Below are positions 1 through 8,612 of a stretch of DNA of 32,318 nt, piece after piece (position 1 is the first letter of the stretch; each line of letters opens with the position of its first letter). This DNA is from a virus: IMG/VR virus record IMGVR_UViG_3300031255_000001, positions 1 through 32,318 of that record; one strand, 5' to 3'. A model generated the notes under the pieces. The model was not told where the DNA came from. It worked only from the letters and a program-made list of their open reading frames with translations, and did no database searches. The position numbers and the translations under genes were made by a program.

Positions 1-1310
1 CCCGTGTCAGAAGTAGCTGTCTCCGAGAAATTGACTTTAAAGTCATTTGTTGCACCCAAATCCTCATCATCTGGAACAAGCTTCCTCATACAACCCTCGC
101 CCAGCGTAGTATCCCATACGGTGTAATACCATTTTGGATCTTCCCTATCTCGATGGAGATGATTAACTACCTGGTTGGAATCGGAAAAGTCATAAGCTAT
201 CTGGACACCCGATTGGGCAGAACGTGATCCCCACTCACCCGAAGCAAATGCAGACTTGTAAAAATATACATCCTCATCGGGACAGCCGACAAAGATAAAA
301 GTATTGTATTCCGGCATATAACGCCAGCGGTTATAAATCTTAGTAGAAGTCCCCACACAACTTGTGGGTGGATTATTGGCCAGGTCTCTTGTCGTCCAGA
401 CATTAGTTGTCATGTTCATTTCGTAGATTATACCACCAGTATATCCGATTAATTTATCTTCTATCGGAGAAAAATCAATGCCGGGTGCTTGAGCATTTAT
501 AATCGAACTGCCGCCGGTCGATGAAATATTATGGGGAGATAATGGAGTCGATTCGTCAAGATCGAAATACCAGAAGTCTCCCTCGCCACAGGCGATATAC
601 CAATTCCTACTGGTATCAATACAGGCCGTCCTACCATAGCTCTGTGCATGATAATCACTGATTAGAGTAACGGATTGACCCACAAGATCAAATTTATAAA
701 GATAGTGTTCGTCATGCAGATAGAAACAAGTATCTTTGGGGCTGAAATGGCTATTCATGCCAAGATAAGTATCGGTCTCATCAGAAAGTCCACCAATATT
801 AGTCCACGTATCTGTAGTTGGGTTCCACTCCCAGAATTGATCTGATCCACCACCTGTTTGGCAAGCTAACGAACCACCATATTCCAAAAACCTATTTCTG
901 ATATAATCAAATTCAAGACCATCGTAAGTATGTCTTTGGTTCGGGATTCCACCGACAGATTCAACACAGCTTCCACCATAACTGTTGAGTCCATTCCTAT
1001 CCCATGCAAAACGCCAGGCCAAATCAACCAAATCAAAATAATATCCTTCTGTACCGTAGTAATCATTATGACCGCCACCAGTAATATACATCCTATGAGT
1101 AACTGGATCATATGCACCGCTATTCCATGCCCCTATCATATTCTCAATGTCATTACCATAGCCGTCATTTGCATAGGAGATGCAATTCATCTTGCTTGAA
1201 TCATTGCTTACCTGATACCAGGTATGTTCCTGCATCTCAACAAATTTAGAGAACGTTGCGCTTAATGAAATGCAATAATTAATCAGTATGAATATCAATA
1301 TTTTTTTCAT
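1..1310 (-). CDS. Secreted kelch/beta-propeller-like protein, 3' end cut by the window edge
   Basis: An open frame of 436 codons runs from ATG at 1310 to the left edge with no stop, so the C-terminus is missing. The N-terminus MKKILIFILINYCISLSA is a signal peptide, probably cut after the second Ala-type small residue. The mature part has kelch-like blades: YDPVTHRMYITGGGH, FWEWNPTTDTWTNIGGL, IIYEMNMTTNVWTTRDL and YMPEYNTFIFVG, each an aromatic/Gly strand pair. This suggests a beta-propeller used for binding, for example to glycans, though no catalytic site is visible. The start overlaps the stop of the LamG-like gene as ATGA, so the two are translationally coupled. It is the fifth gene in a row with a signal peptide. 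It could be a virion fibre or a secreted lysogeny factor; I cannot tell which. Confidence 0.8.
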   Translation of the reverse strand, partial: MKKILIFILINYCISLSATFSKFVEMQEHTWYQVSNDSSKMNCISYANDGYGNDIENMIGAWNSGAYDPVTHRMYITGGGHNDYYGTEGYYFDLVDLAWRFAWDRNGLNSYGGSCVESVGGIPNQRHTYDGLEFDYIRNRFLEYGGSLACQTGGGSDQFWEWNPTTDTWTNIGGLSDETDTYLGMNSHFSPKDTCFYLHDEHYLYKFDLVGQSVTLISDYHAQSYGRTACIDTSRNWYIACGEGDFWYFDLDESTPLSPHNISSTGGSSIINAQAPGIDFSPIEDKLIGYTGGIIYEMNMTTNVWTTRDLANNPPTSCVGTSTKIYNRWRYMPEYNTFIFVGCPDEDVYFYKSAFASGEWGSRSAQSGVQIAYDFSDSNQVVNHLHRDREDPKWYYTVWDTTLGEGCMRKLVPDDEDLGATNDFKVNFSETATSDT

Positions 1311-2233
1311 GGATTAATCTCCACTCTTGTTGCTTTTGTCGCTCCGGCCCAACTGAAAGCATGCCCCGTTCCATAATCATCCGTTAAATCATCAACCGAA
1401 TCAAAGGTATTTTTGCCCCACCAAATATATGAGTTTCCGTCTGTTGTTTGAAGCCCTGACATATCAGCGGCCTCGGTTAACATATCTGCGGATGATAGGC
1501 AATGATTAAATATTTTTACCCTGCCAAGCGTTCCCGATAAGCGTTCATGTTGATAATCACCATACCAGGGAGAATCGCCAAAAGTGACTGCGGGATAGGG
1601 GGGATCGGTTTCTCCATAACCGCTCGAAACAGTGGTTTCTATTACATAACTGTTTGATGTATCGGGCAAATTGGCGTAAAATATAACTGTTTTTGTCCCA
1701 CTTACAACGACCCTACAGGCCTGTAAATACCAATTATCCTTTACTACGGTATATGTTCCACTGGCTCTTGTGGAGGTTTCATCACCGCCATCTATTGAAA
1801 TGTTCCAATAATGAGAAGTCCCACTGCTTGATCCATTTGTCGGATATGGAGTACAACCGTAATATGTATTAGGACTTCCGCTATCCCAAATGAATGTACC
1901 ATTATTAGACCACCACCAGACAATATAATAACCTGTTTGCTGAACGGGGTAATATTCCCATATCCATGTCGTACCCGCATCAGAGGCTCCCCATATCGGG
2001 AATCCATTATCCTGCGGATCATCAAATTGAATTGCCACAAAAGCATCTGATGGTGAATCACCATTAGAGGGGAAATCTAAACCATATATTGTTTCGGGTG
2101 GGGGTTCTTCAGCATCAGTAATAACTGTATCTATTATGCCTGGGCCAAGCTCCATTGTTCCAGGGCCAGGTTCTATTGTCTGAGGATGAACCCTAAAACA
2201 CAATAAACTAAGGAGCATTAAGAGAAAACGCAT
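1307..2233 (-). CDS. Secreted LamG/concanavalin A-like lectin domain protein
   Basis: 308 residues. The N-terminus MRFLLMLLSLLCF is a short signal sequence, followed by a Pro/Gly/Glu-rich linker with near-repeats (TIEPGPGTMELGPGIIDT). The rest resembles a LamG_3-type jelly-roll domain: W-rich strands, a Gly-rich middle and the family's typical end, GRVKIFNHCLSSADM, near residue 235. Such domains bind carbohydrate or protein and are common on phage fibres and on secreted bacterial proteins. The start at 2233 lies 26 bases inside the preceding gene and has an AAGGATGGGG ribosome-binding sequence just upstream. The downstream kelch-like gene is coupled by ATGA. The family call is by pattern only; ligand and location are unknown. 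Confidence 0.75.
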   Translation of the reverse strand: MRFLLMLLSLLCFRVHPQTIEPGPGTMELGPGIIDTVITDAEEPPPETIYGLDFPSNGDSPSDAFVAIQFDDPQDNGFPIWGASDAGTTWIWEYYPVQQTGYYIVWWWSNNGTFIWDSGSPNTYYGCTPYPTNGSSSGTSHYWNISIDGGDETSTRASGTYTVVKDNWYLQACRVVVSGTKTVIFYANLPDTSNSYVIETTVSSGYGETDPPYPAVTFGDSPWYGDYQHERLSGTLGRVKIFNHCLSSADMLTEAADMSGLQTTDGNSYIWWGKNTFDSVDDLTDDYGTGHAFSWAGATKATRVEINP

Positions 2234-2975
2234 ATATTCCCCATCCTTGCTGGTAGCCAGTACCGCTTATTGTCCATGACATTGTGGTACTCGCTCCGGT
2301 TGCAGTTTCATGTGAGGCACCGGCACCTTCATTCGGATTAAATGCCCCGCCACCTAAATTAGCAGATTGAACTTGATTTGCTCCTATTGTACATGTATAG
2401 CTATCTCCATCTAATTCAAGCCAACTCATAAAATCTAAAACCAAATCATTGGCAGAACTGATTGCATTTACTGTTGGTGCAGCATTTGTACCTGTAGCCG
2501 TAGCTATAGTATTGTTGGGTGTTGATTGATCGCAGTTTTCAATAGCAAAAGCAATTATCCAGCGTTCATCTTGACTCGAACCCCACGTTACATAAACAGT
2601 TGAAGTTTGGGCAGTTGGTGCAATCAAACGCCATAGGGTCATTCTTCCATAATCTGCTTGCATATTAAGAGTTGTACTGATCTGCGTTAATGAAGTACCG
2701 CCAGAACCGCCCCATTCTACACTATTAGCAGTTACTGGTGAACTCGCACCACTACCAGCCATTACATATAAAACTCTATTCTCTCCGCTAACTGTAAAAG
2801 AAGCGGATTCAAGACTTGTTCCTCCCCCATTATCTCCCACAGACGTTGAATCGACTATTGCTGGTGATCCTCCACCACCTCCTCCACCTCCAGGAATACC
2901 TCTACGTGTAATAATAACCTGACTATCTGCAATAGTAAAAATGATGATTGCTAATAATAAAATAAATCTTTTCAT
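2208..2975 (-). CDS. Secreted beta-rich protein with poly-glycine hinge
   Basis: 255 residues. A signal peptide (MKRFILLLAIIIFTIADSQ) is followed by a run of eight glycines at about residues 30-37 and then a beta-rich domain high in Thr, Ser, Gly and Asn, with strands such as ENRVLYVMAGSG and TVYVTWGSSQDERWIIAFAIE. The domain ends with YQQGWGIYAFSLNAP. This layout (flexible glycine hinge plus one globular beta domain) is common in phage receptor-binding and fibre-tip proteins, but the signal peptide is not expected there. A GGAAGGTGGG ribosome-binding site precedes ATG 2975. It sits within the five-gene signal-peptide run. No specific family is recognised. Confidence 0.7.
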   Translation of the reverse strand: MKRFILLLAIIIFTIADSQVIITRRGIPGGGGGGGGSPAIVDSTSVGDNGGGTSLESASFTVSGENRVLYVMAGSGASSPVTANSVEWGGSGGTSLTQISTTLNMQADYGRMTLWRLIAPTAQTSTVYVTWGSSQDERWIIAFAIENCDQSTPNNTIATATGTNAAPTVNAISSANDLVLDFMSWLELDGDSYTCTIGANQVQSANLGGGAFNPNEGAGASHETATGASTTMSWTISGTGYQQGWGIYAFSLNAP

Positions 2976-2976
2976 T

Positions 2977-4425
2977 TTAGTAATCCCACCTTCCTATTGC
3001 ATAGGCACATAATTTGTATTTAGATGGAATTGATGTTACCGCTGGAGTAGTGGCGTAGCATCTTCCTGCAAGACCAGTAGCATCGTCAAAAGTAGTGAGT
3101 TTTGTTGTCCCAAGAGTATTAATTGTCTGTGCGGATGCGAATAAGGCCGTGCCGTCACTATGGTAGAATTGTAGAGTATGATTTGGAGCCGCTGCTCCAT
3201 AAGTTACTATTACAAGCGTATCTATGGTAAACCCTCTTGGCGCATATCCAGCAGGCAAAGTATCGGTAGTGCTTATACAGGACGTATCCCCAACCGTATA
3301 AAGTGGAAGTAACTCAGGCTCGGTTCTAACAAGGCTATCAACCTGAATATAATTAAATCCAAGCAACCTACCTATTCCCTTTATTGCAGCTTGAAATATC
3401 GAAGGAAGAGTAAAAATTGTTGAATCATCATCTGTAGTTTTTGACAAGCCATAGGTTGCCAGACTTTCTTTTAAAGCTGTTGCCTGCATACCGGTTCCAG
3501 CAGGTAAATCTCCAATATCTATACCATATAAAGTTCCATCCCTTACCATTGGAAGAGTGTCACCTGTAGTAGGACTTGATCCCGCAGCAAGATGTTTCAT
3601 CACACTTAAAACAGAATCTTCAAAAAGAGAGGCCATAAAATCACCAGTTCCACTTGTAGGCCAAAGTGCTCTCCTCCATCCAACTCCAACTTCATAGTAG
3701 ATTGTAGAATCTGTGCCAGGATTTAATGTCCCATCAGTCGTACCAGCAAAATTCAATAAGTCAATATCTATTGAACTTACAACTAAACCGCCTGAAAATT
3801 TACCAACGCCTCTAAAATTAAAAGTATCTCCTGTTTCTGGTCTAAAGTTTGTGATCCTCCCAGTATCAGTAACAGTAATGTCGAGCCAGGAAGATTCAGC
3901 GGTAGCAGAAGGAGCTACCCATGTAAAATTAGTACCAGCCAAATTATAGGAAAGCAAATAGTTGTCTGTTGGAGAATTGGTTACATTGAGATCCGGCTCA
4001 TCTATTGATCCAGCAGCATATTGACCAGCTGCAACACTACCCTCAATCTCTGAAAAGTTATCATGAGCTGCATCTGTTTCATTCGCTGGTACAACCGTAG
4101 AAAGTTCACTGTTCTCCACACGAGCACCTAGGGCTTGAGCTAACATAGCTCCCGCCGTGTCTGCATCTACTGCTGGATTATTTACCGGAAGTCTATTCCC
4201 AAGAGCATCCGCAATTTTCGTCTGGTTAGTATCAGCATCAACTCCACCAAGAGCATTTAGCGAATCTATAATATTCTGGACATATAGAACAAGTCGATTA
4301 AACTCCCAATCATAACAAGAGTCAACTCCCGCAACCTTATTCGTAGGAATATCGGCAAGGTTCTGCTGAGATAATCCTATGCTGAATAAGACGAGGATCG
4401 TTAAAATAACGGTTAATATTTTCAT
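2977..4425 (-). CDS. Secreted tail-fibre-like protein
   Basis: 482 residues. The signal peptide is MKILTVILTILVLFSIGLSQ. The N-terminal third has a helical Asp/Ala-rich section with repeated DADTNQTKIADALGNRLP and DADTAGAMLAQALGARVE units, possibly a trimeric stalk. The rest is Thr/Asp/Gly-rich and beta-like, with fibre-type stretches such as TDTGRITNFRPETGDTF and TLPMVRDGTLYGIDIGDL. The composition matches phage fibre or appendage proteins, yet the export signal is clear. An AGGAATAAGG ribosome site lies just before ATG 4425. Neighbours on both sides also have signal peptides. Function is unknown; fibre-like or host-surface protein is an inference. Confidence 0.7.
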   Translation of the reverse strand: MKILTVILTILVLFSIGLSQQNLADIPTNKVAGVDSCYDWEFNRLVLYVQNIIDSLNALGGVDADTNQTKIADALGNRLPVNNPAVDADTAGAMLAQALGARVENSELSTVVPANETDAAHDNFSEIEGSVAAGQYAAGSIDEPDLNVTNSPTDNYLLSYNLAGTNFTWVAPSATAESSWLDITVTDTGRITNFRPETGDTFNFRGVGKFSGGLVVSSIDIDLLNFAGTTDGTLNPGTDSTIYYEVGVGWRRALWPTSGTGDFMASLFEDSVLSVMKHLAAGSSPTTGDTLPMVRDGTLYGIDIGDLPAGTGMQATALKESLATYGLSKTTDDDSTIFTLPSIFQAAIKGIGRLLGFNYIQVDSLVRTEPELLPLYTVGDTSCISTTDTLPAGYAPRGFTIDTLVIVTYGAAAPNHTLQFYHSDGTALFASAQTINTLGTTKLTTFDDATGLAGRCYATTPAVTSIPSKYKLCAYAIGRWDY

Positions 4426-4434
4426 GCCTTATTC

Positions 4435-5739
4435 CTACTTTAAAACAAAATTTAGTAAATAATTGAAAGTCCCAGCATATGTTTCTACCACTGGATAAAC
4501 CAGAGTATCTAAAGCAATTCTTGCACTCTTTCTGGTCACGGAATATCCAGCTTTTGGATGATTGGGAACATAAATACTTGTATAAATGCAAAAAAATAGT
4601 GAATCTCCTGGATATGGGTGATCGGCTTCCCCTCCCCAATAAACCCAATCAGTTTCGTCCAACGGAAAATTGAGAATATCATTATCTATATCTCCATCAC
4701 TTACCAAAAGTTTTATCGGAAAAGCCTGTCCACCCAAAGAATCCATATATGTATCTTTGTCGTCAATCCAGTAGCCATAATAGGAGGTCACAACAAAGTA
4801 ATCAGTAGCAACTCCATAAGGGTATTTTAAGTTAGTAACACTTGCCCAGGTATTTTTAAGTGTCGGATTGCCGTCTATCCTTACGAAAATTGAATCTCCA
4901 TTAGTTGAAATCCATATAGAATCAACCGCTAAATCTTCTTCTTTATGACAGTAGAATGTATCTTTGACTGTTGAAGTATTAATGCTATTATTTAAAGAAT
5001 CCCTTAATTGTAAATACCAATCAGCAAAGGCAACGGTATCGTCTTCAAGGTAACTGGGATTAAATGCGTTTATGGTAACTATCAAAGTAGAGTCAAAAAC
5101 ACCATTTCCATTTGTATCTGCGTACAAAGTTGCTTTCGGAAGAGTAAAACCAGTAGCAAATGACTTTGCTCCAAAATTTCCACCAGAAAGTGTATAATAA
5201 ATCCTAACATCCTTGAAATCTCGTGCGGAAACCTTTCCCGGATTGAAAGCCATGATAAGACTATTTGGCTCTACAATTGTCCCATCTACAGCAATAAGGG
5301 CTGTATCTGGCGGGACGGCATCGGCTTTTAATATTTGCCCGTATGTTGAATTGGGGATGGTATCCTGAACGAAAACTCTAACATAAACGGTATGAGAAGA
5401 ATAAGCCAAATCATAGTCCCACTTGATCAGATTGACAGTATCTCCAATTCCTCCAGTTAAAAGCTCACTACCAGCCGCTTTGGAGGCAGGATAATCAGTT
5501 GTATCCCAGCGAGCAAAGAAACTATCAAGAGTAGCATCTCCCCTGAAATTTAATGTCAATTGAGTAGAATCTGTACCGAGCGTATCTAAAGCAAGAATCG
5601 GAGATCTGGGTGGAATTATATCAGATGATAAGCCGATAAGGCCAAATTCAGGCCATTCCGGGAATATTAGGAATTCAGGGAATTGAGCAAAAAGCGAAGA
5701 AGTTAAAAAGAATAAAAAAAAATATTTATATATTTTCAT
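4435..5739 (-). CDS. Secreted protein with fibronectin/Ig-like repeats
   Basis: 434 residues. The signal peptide MKIYKYFFLFFLTSSLFAQ has the SLFAQ end typical of FCB-group exported proteins. It is followed by an odd Pro/Glu/Phe-rich patch (FPEFLIFPEWPEFG). The mature protein reads as two to four beta-sandwich domains of Ig/fibronectin III type (for example SPILALDTLGTDSTQLTLNF, then HTVYVRVFVQDTIPNSTYG), with TLYADTNGNGVFD resembling a calcium-binding loop. No enzyme motif is seen. It is the first of the five-gene signal-peptide run, directly after the lysis genes. It could be surface-exposed on infected or lysogenic cells, or a virion protein processed in an unusual way. Confidence 0.7.
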   Translation of the reverse strand: MKIYKYFFLFFLTSSLFAQFPEFLIFPEWPEFGLIGLSSDIIPPRSPILALDTLGTDSTQLTLNFRGDATLDSFFARWDTTDYPASKAAGSELLTGGIGDTVNLIKWDYDLAYSSHTVYVRVFVQDTIPNSTYGQILKADAVPPDTALIAVDGTIVEPNSLIMAFNPGKVSARDFKDVRIYYTLSGGNFGAKSFATGFTLPKATLYADTNGNGVFDSTLIVTINAFNPSYLEDDTVAFADWYLQLRDSLNNSINTSTVKDTFYCHKEEDLAVDSIWISTNGDSIFVRIDGNPTLKNTWASVTNLKYPYGVATDYFVVTSYYGYWIDDKDTYMDSLGGQAFPIKLLVSDGDIDNDILNFPLDETDWVYWGGEADHPYPGDSLFFCIYTSIYVPNHPKAGYSVTRKSARIALDTLVYPVVETYAGTFNYLLNFVLK

Positions 5740-5756
5740 ATTTATGGACCAAATGA

Positions 5757-6038
5757 TTAAGTTTTTTCTCTTAAATGACTATTCAGATCGTTTTGCATTT
5801 GGAGAATATCCTGTTTATTCCCCTCAATGGCATCCCAAACCCTTTTTAATTTTTCAGATAAATGAGATATGTTTACAAATCCTTCGAGAGATTTTTCCAA
5901 TCGCGATATGGTTTGAGTTAGAAAATTGAGATTTGAGTTTAGCTTCGATAAAAACCATATTAAACCACCTGTTTGAATTAAAAGAAAAATAACAATGGTA
6001 ATTCCAAGCTGAAATACTTCTTTAGGTATCGAAAACAT
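5757..6038 (-). CDS. Membrane-anchored coiled-coil protein (spanin-like?)
   Basis: 93 residues from ATG 6038, chosen because GAGG lies six bases upstream; ATG 6050 (preceded by AGGGA) would add four residues. One N-terminal membrane helix (about residues 9-31: FQLGITIVIFLLIQTGGLIWF) is followed by a long amphipathic helix with heptad-like hydrophobics (LNFLTQTISRLEKSLEGFV and onward). The start lies inside the end of the amidase gene. This position next to the endolysin, with a single N-terminal TM plus coiled coil, fits an inner-membrane spanin, but the protein is short and no outer-membrane partner with a lipobox is seen. An accessory lysis protein is the working guess. Confidence 0.65.
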   Translation of the reverse strand: MFSIPKEVFQLGITIVIFLLIQTGGLIWFLSKLNSNLNFLTQTISRLEKSLEGFVNISHLSEKLKRVWDAIEGNKQDILQMQNDLNSHLREKT

Positions 6039-6951
6039 TAAAAGCCTCATATATTCCCTGAGCAATTGCCTTACTCAATCTCTCGGTGTAAATAAAAGAA
6101 AGAAGCTGCTCGCGCTCTTTCTCATTGCTTAAAAATCCTAATTCAAGCAAAATGGCCGGCATACGGGTCTTTCGCAGAACAGCAAAATCAGCTTCTTTAT
6201 CAGTATCTCCATCACTGAGATCAATTCTTAGGGCTAATTCCGGGATCAATTTGCTAACCGAATTAAAAACAGAATCAGCGAATCGATCGGCATCTGTTTC
6301 ACCCCGGCTGGTCCATATTTCAAAACCGTGAGCTCCCGGATCCTCGGAAGCGTTACAATGTACAGATATGAATAGGTCGGCCTCATTTTCATTTGCGATT
6401 TCGGCCCGCTTTATGAGATCTTTACTCAAGATATGAGATAAATGATTATCAGAGATCCGGGTCCAGATTATATCAAAATGCAACCGCAGGAGAGATGATA
6501 ATCGATGAACATATCTGAAATTGACATTTGCTTCTTTTACTCCTGCTGAAACTGCGCCCGGGAATTTTCCTCCATGACCGGGATCCAGACAGATGAGCAG
6601 CCGGTTCCTTTGGGGAACAAAGAGAGGAATTATTGCCAGGTGAACCAGATAATACCAGGAATCCCCCCAGAGAAAAATAGTGGCCGTTAAATATCCAAAA
6701 ATGGCCATAATAAGATCTTCAACTGCACCCTGGCGGGTTTCATTTTTCTGGCTTAACTGCCATACTTCATATCCACTGGCCACAAAAATGAGAACGAGCG
6801 TATAAATACCAAAATACCATTCCCAAACATTTTTGATGCCCATGATCCTTATAAAAATTATTGTGACCAGACAGGAAATGATATAATGCCAGGGCGCTCC
6901 CCAATTCCGCTTTGTTAAATCAAAAAAGAATTTATTAATATTTTTAAACAT
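6022..6951 (-). CDS. Multi-TM domain fused to N-acetylmuramoyl-L-alanine amidase (endolysin)
   Basis: 309 residues. The C-terminal part (about 118-305) is an Amidase_3-type zinc amidase that cleaves the bond between N-acetylmuramic acid and L-alanine in peptidoglycan. Expected ligands are present: His126 in CLDPGHGG, Glu140 in VKEANVN, His198 in ISVHCNA, and the catalytic Glu270 in LLELGFLSN. The first 115 residues are hydrophobic with about four membrane helices (about 21-38, 44-64, 77-95, 99-113). A membrane domain fused to an endolysin is unusual: it may act as a built-in holin or tether. It sits between a small membrane protein gene and a TM/coiled-coil gene, forming a lysis cassette. The enzyme call is confident; the role of the membrane part is inferred. 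Confidence 0.9.
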   Translation of the reverse strand: MFKNINKFFFDLTKRNWGAPWHYIISCLVTIIFIRIMGIKNVWEWYFGIYTLVLIFVASGYEVWQLSQKNETRQGAVEDLIMAIFGYLTATIFLWGDSWYYLVHLAIIPLFVPQRNRLLICLDPGHGGKFPGAVSAGVKEANVNFRYVHRLSSLLRLHFDIIWTRISDNHLSHILSKDLIKRAEIANENEADLFISVHCNASEDPGAHGFEIWTSRGETDADRFADSVFNSVSKLIPELALRIDLSDGDTDKEADFAVLRKTRMPAILLELGFLSNEKEREQLLSFIYTERLSKAIAQGIYEAFNVFDT

Positions 6952-6953
6952 AA

Positions 6954-7280
6954 TTATCCCGGCAATTTTTTAGATTGGAAATGAATAAATAGATTTTTGA
7001 TGAATGAATCCAGGGAATAGCCAATAAAAGCATAGAATGGCCAGACATAGTGCTGGAATGCGCCCTGAATATCCTGCTGTATCGGGGTGAGGCCGATCCA
7101 GACTGCGGCTGCAACAAACAGCACCATCCTGGCCAGAATAAGTTTCAACTGGGATTTAAAATAATAGAGAAAGCTATCCTCCGGCTCCTCTATCTGATTA
7201 TTTTTGAATTCCACCCATTTGAAATAAATATGGATGTATTGACCTATTAGCAGAGCCAACAGAATATAAAGGATTTGCAT
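6954..7280 (-). CDS. Small membrane protein, possible holin
   Basis: 108 residues with an N-terminal hydrophobic helix (MQILYILLALLIGQYIHIYF), a charged segment, a second helix (ARMVLFVAAAVWIGL) and a third near YVWPFYAFIGYSL. The end is basic (FQSKKLPG). A GAGGTGG ribosome-binding site lies just before ATG 7280. Placement directly upstream of the amidase gene suggests a holin or a regulator of lysis, but the family is not recognised and the amidase carries its own membrane domain. Confidence 0.6.
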   Translation of the reverse strand: MQILYILLALLIGQYIHIYFKWVEFKNNQIEEPEDSFLYYFKSQLKLILARMVLFVAAAVWIGLTPIQQDIQGAFQHYVWPFYAFIGYSLDSFIKNLFIHFQSKKLPG

Positions 7281-7353
7281 AATCCACCTCTTTAATTTAT
7301 GATTTTAGAACCCGGCAATTATCAATTTATTTTTAGCCGGATAATTTCAATAA

Positions 7354-7830
7354 TTAAGCAGCGGGAATGGCAAATCTTGTGCGGAAATCAGATTTTGCAC
7401 TGAGATTTTCCGCTTCATATTTTGCCGGTACAGCTTCAATGTCACCAGAGAGAACAGATTCACCGAAAAATAAAAGGGCATTGGGTAAATAAATCGCTCG
7501 GCTCAGAGTCTCATCTACTATTAAAATATCCTGCGCAATATTCTCAATAGCCTCATAAGCGGTATAATCGGCTTCCATACTCTGCAATAATGTAAATTCC
7601 AGCACAGCATTATAACCCAATTTTAATTTGGTTCCATCATCGAGGATCTCTTCATCCCCTTCGGTAAATTCCAGCTTTATGGTCTTATCTCGACAATAAC
7701 CAATTTCGGTGAAGGTCGCCAATAAGGTAATCCATGCCGCATTATCTGCCGGGGGGACATCCCCCGTATCTGGTGTTCGATGCATTACGCGATAATGCGG
7801 TTTTTTGATATTCGCAGCGGTTCGTGCCAT
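7354..7830 (-). CDS. Putative major tail tube protein
   Basis: 158 residues, soluble, beta-rich, no signal peptide. It begins MARTAANIKKPHYRVM and has an acidic central turn (LEFTEGDEEILDDGTKLKLGYNAVLEFTLLQ) of the kind found in siphophage tube subunits, where strand pairs flank a charged loop. It follows the head-tail connector genes and has an AAGGAGTG ribosome site before ATG 7830, consistent with high expression. The call rests on size, fold pattern and position; I do not recognise a named family. A 70-bp gap then leads to the lysis genes rather than to tail chaperones. Confidence 0.5.
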   Translation of the reverse strand: MARTAANIKKPHYRVMHRTPDTGDVPPADNAAWITLLATFTEIGYCRDKTIKLEFTEGDEEILDDGTKLKLGYNAVLEFTLLQSMEADYTAYEAIENIAQDILIVDETLSRAIYLPNALLFFGESVLSGDIEAVPAKYEAENLSAKSDFRTRFAIPAA

Positions 7831-7845
7831 TTTAAATCACTCCTT

Positions 7846-8190
7846 CTATGAAATGTTGATAATGTGATCTATATAAAATATGATTCCTTCTGTATAGGGT
7901 AAACCAGTAAGGGTTGTACCTGGGTCATCATATGTAGCTTTTATAATCAATACCCGGAGATTATCATAAACATCAGGGAGAGCCAAATCATCTCCCTGGA
8001 GTACAATACTTATAGATGAAGCCGGTTCGGCTATCACAAAATCTTCCCGGCTGTTTATTACCCTCCCATATTTATCACTTAATGTCCAGGTAATAACCGT
8101 AGGGGTCACTGCAGTACCGGAAAGATCAAGAAAATCATGAGTAATCTTAAAGGAGCCCTCTTCCGATGCATGTGAATCCCATCGAATCAT
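7846..8190 (-). CDS. Small beta-sandwich tail or connector protein
   Basis: 114 residues from ATG 8190, which overlaps the stop of the preceding gene as TGATG and has AGGTGG eight bases upstream (a GTG at 8202 would add four residues). The sequence reads as a single Ig-like domain: GSFKITHDFLDLSG, ITWTLSDKYGRVINS, SISIVLQGDDLAL and LRVLIIKATYDD. It lies between the putative tail terminator and tail tube genes. Comparable small beta domains are often found in this position in tailed phages, but no specific family is recognised. Confidence 0.55.
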   Translation of the reverse strand: MIRWDSHASEEGSFKITHDFLDLSGTAVTPTVITWTLSDKYGRVINSREDFVIAEPASSISIVLQGDDLALPDVYDNLRVLIIKATYDDPGTTLTGLPYTEGIIFYIDHIINIS

Positions 8191-8612
8191 CAGATATTCC
8201 ACCTTTCAGCATTATAAAGCACGCCCAGATGAATCACGGTTTTCATAAAACGCTTTTTCTGTTTTTCTACATCCTTTTCCAGGCCCAGCAATTCCGCCCC
8301 GGTAACGTAACTTTGATCCTCAATTGCTGAAGATGCAGTAATAATCTCCTGCACCCTGGCCCGATGGACCGCCGGAGTAGTGCCGCCGGCGCTAACATAA
8401 GTCAATTCAATGCTCAGGAGATGCTCCATCTCATCATCCTCAGCAGGAAGATTTGATATATCCCGGACCTCAACGGCATCCAATTCAGATTCGGCCAGAT
8501 CGGAATCACGCCATTCAACTATGCTTTTAAGATTAAAACTATAACCTTTAGCAATAGTGATATTACCTAAAAGAACAACGATCTTGGCAATGATTGTATT
8601 CTCTATTGTCAT
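8190..8612 (-). CDS. Putative tail terminator / neck protein
   Basis: 140 residues. The N-terminus MTIENTIIAKIVVLLGNITIAKGYSFNL, followed by a conserved-looking central part (LLSIELTYVS), matches the general pattern of tail completion proteins of the gpU or HK97 gp10-type group, which have an initial helix, a strand and a long loop. It starts four bases inside the preceding gene (ATGA) and ends TGATG with the next, so it belongs to a tightly coupled connector block. The call is positional and by pattern; alternative neck proteins are possible. Confidence 0.45.
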   Translation of the reverse strand: MTIENTIIAKIVVLLGNITIAKGYSFNLKSIVEWRDSDLAESELDAVEVRDISNLPAEDDEMEHLLSIELTYVSAGGTTPAVHRARVQEIITASSAIEDQSYVTGAELLGLEKDVEKQKKRFMKTVIHLGVLYNAERWNI

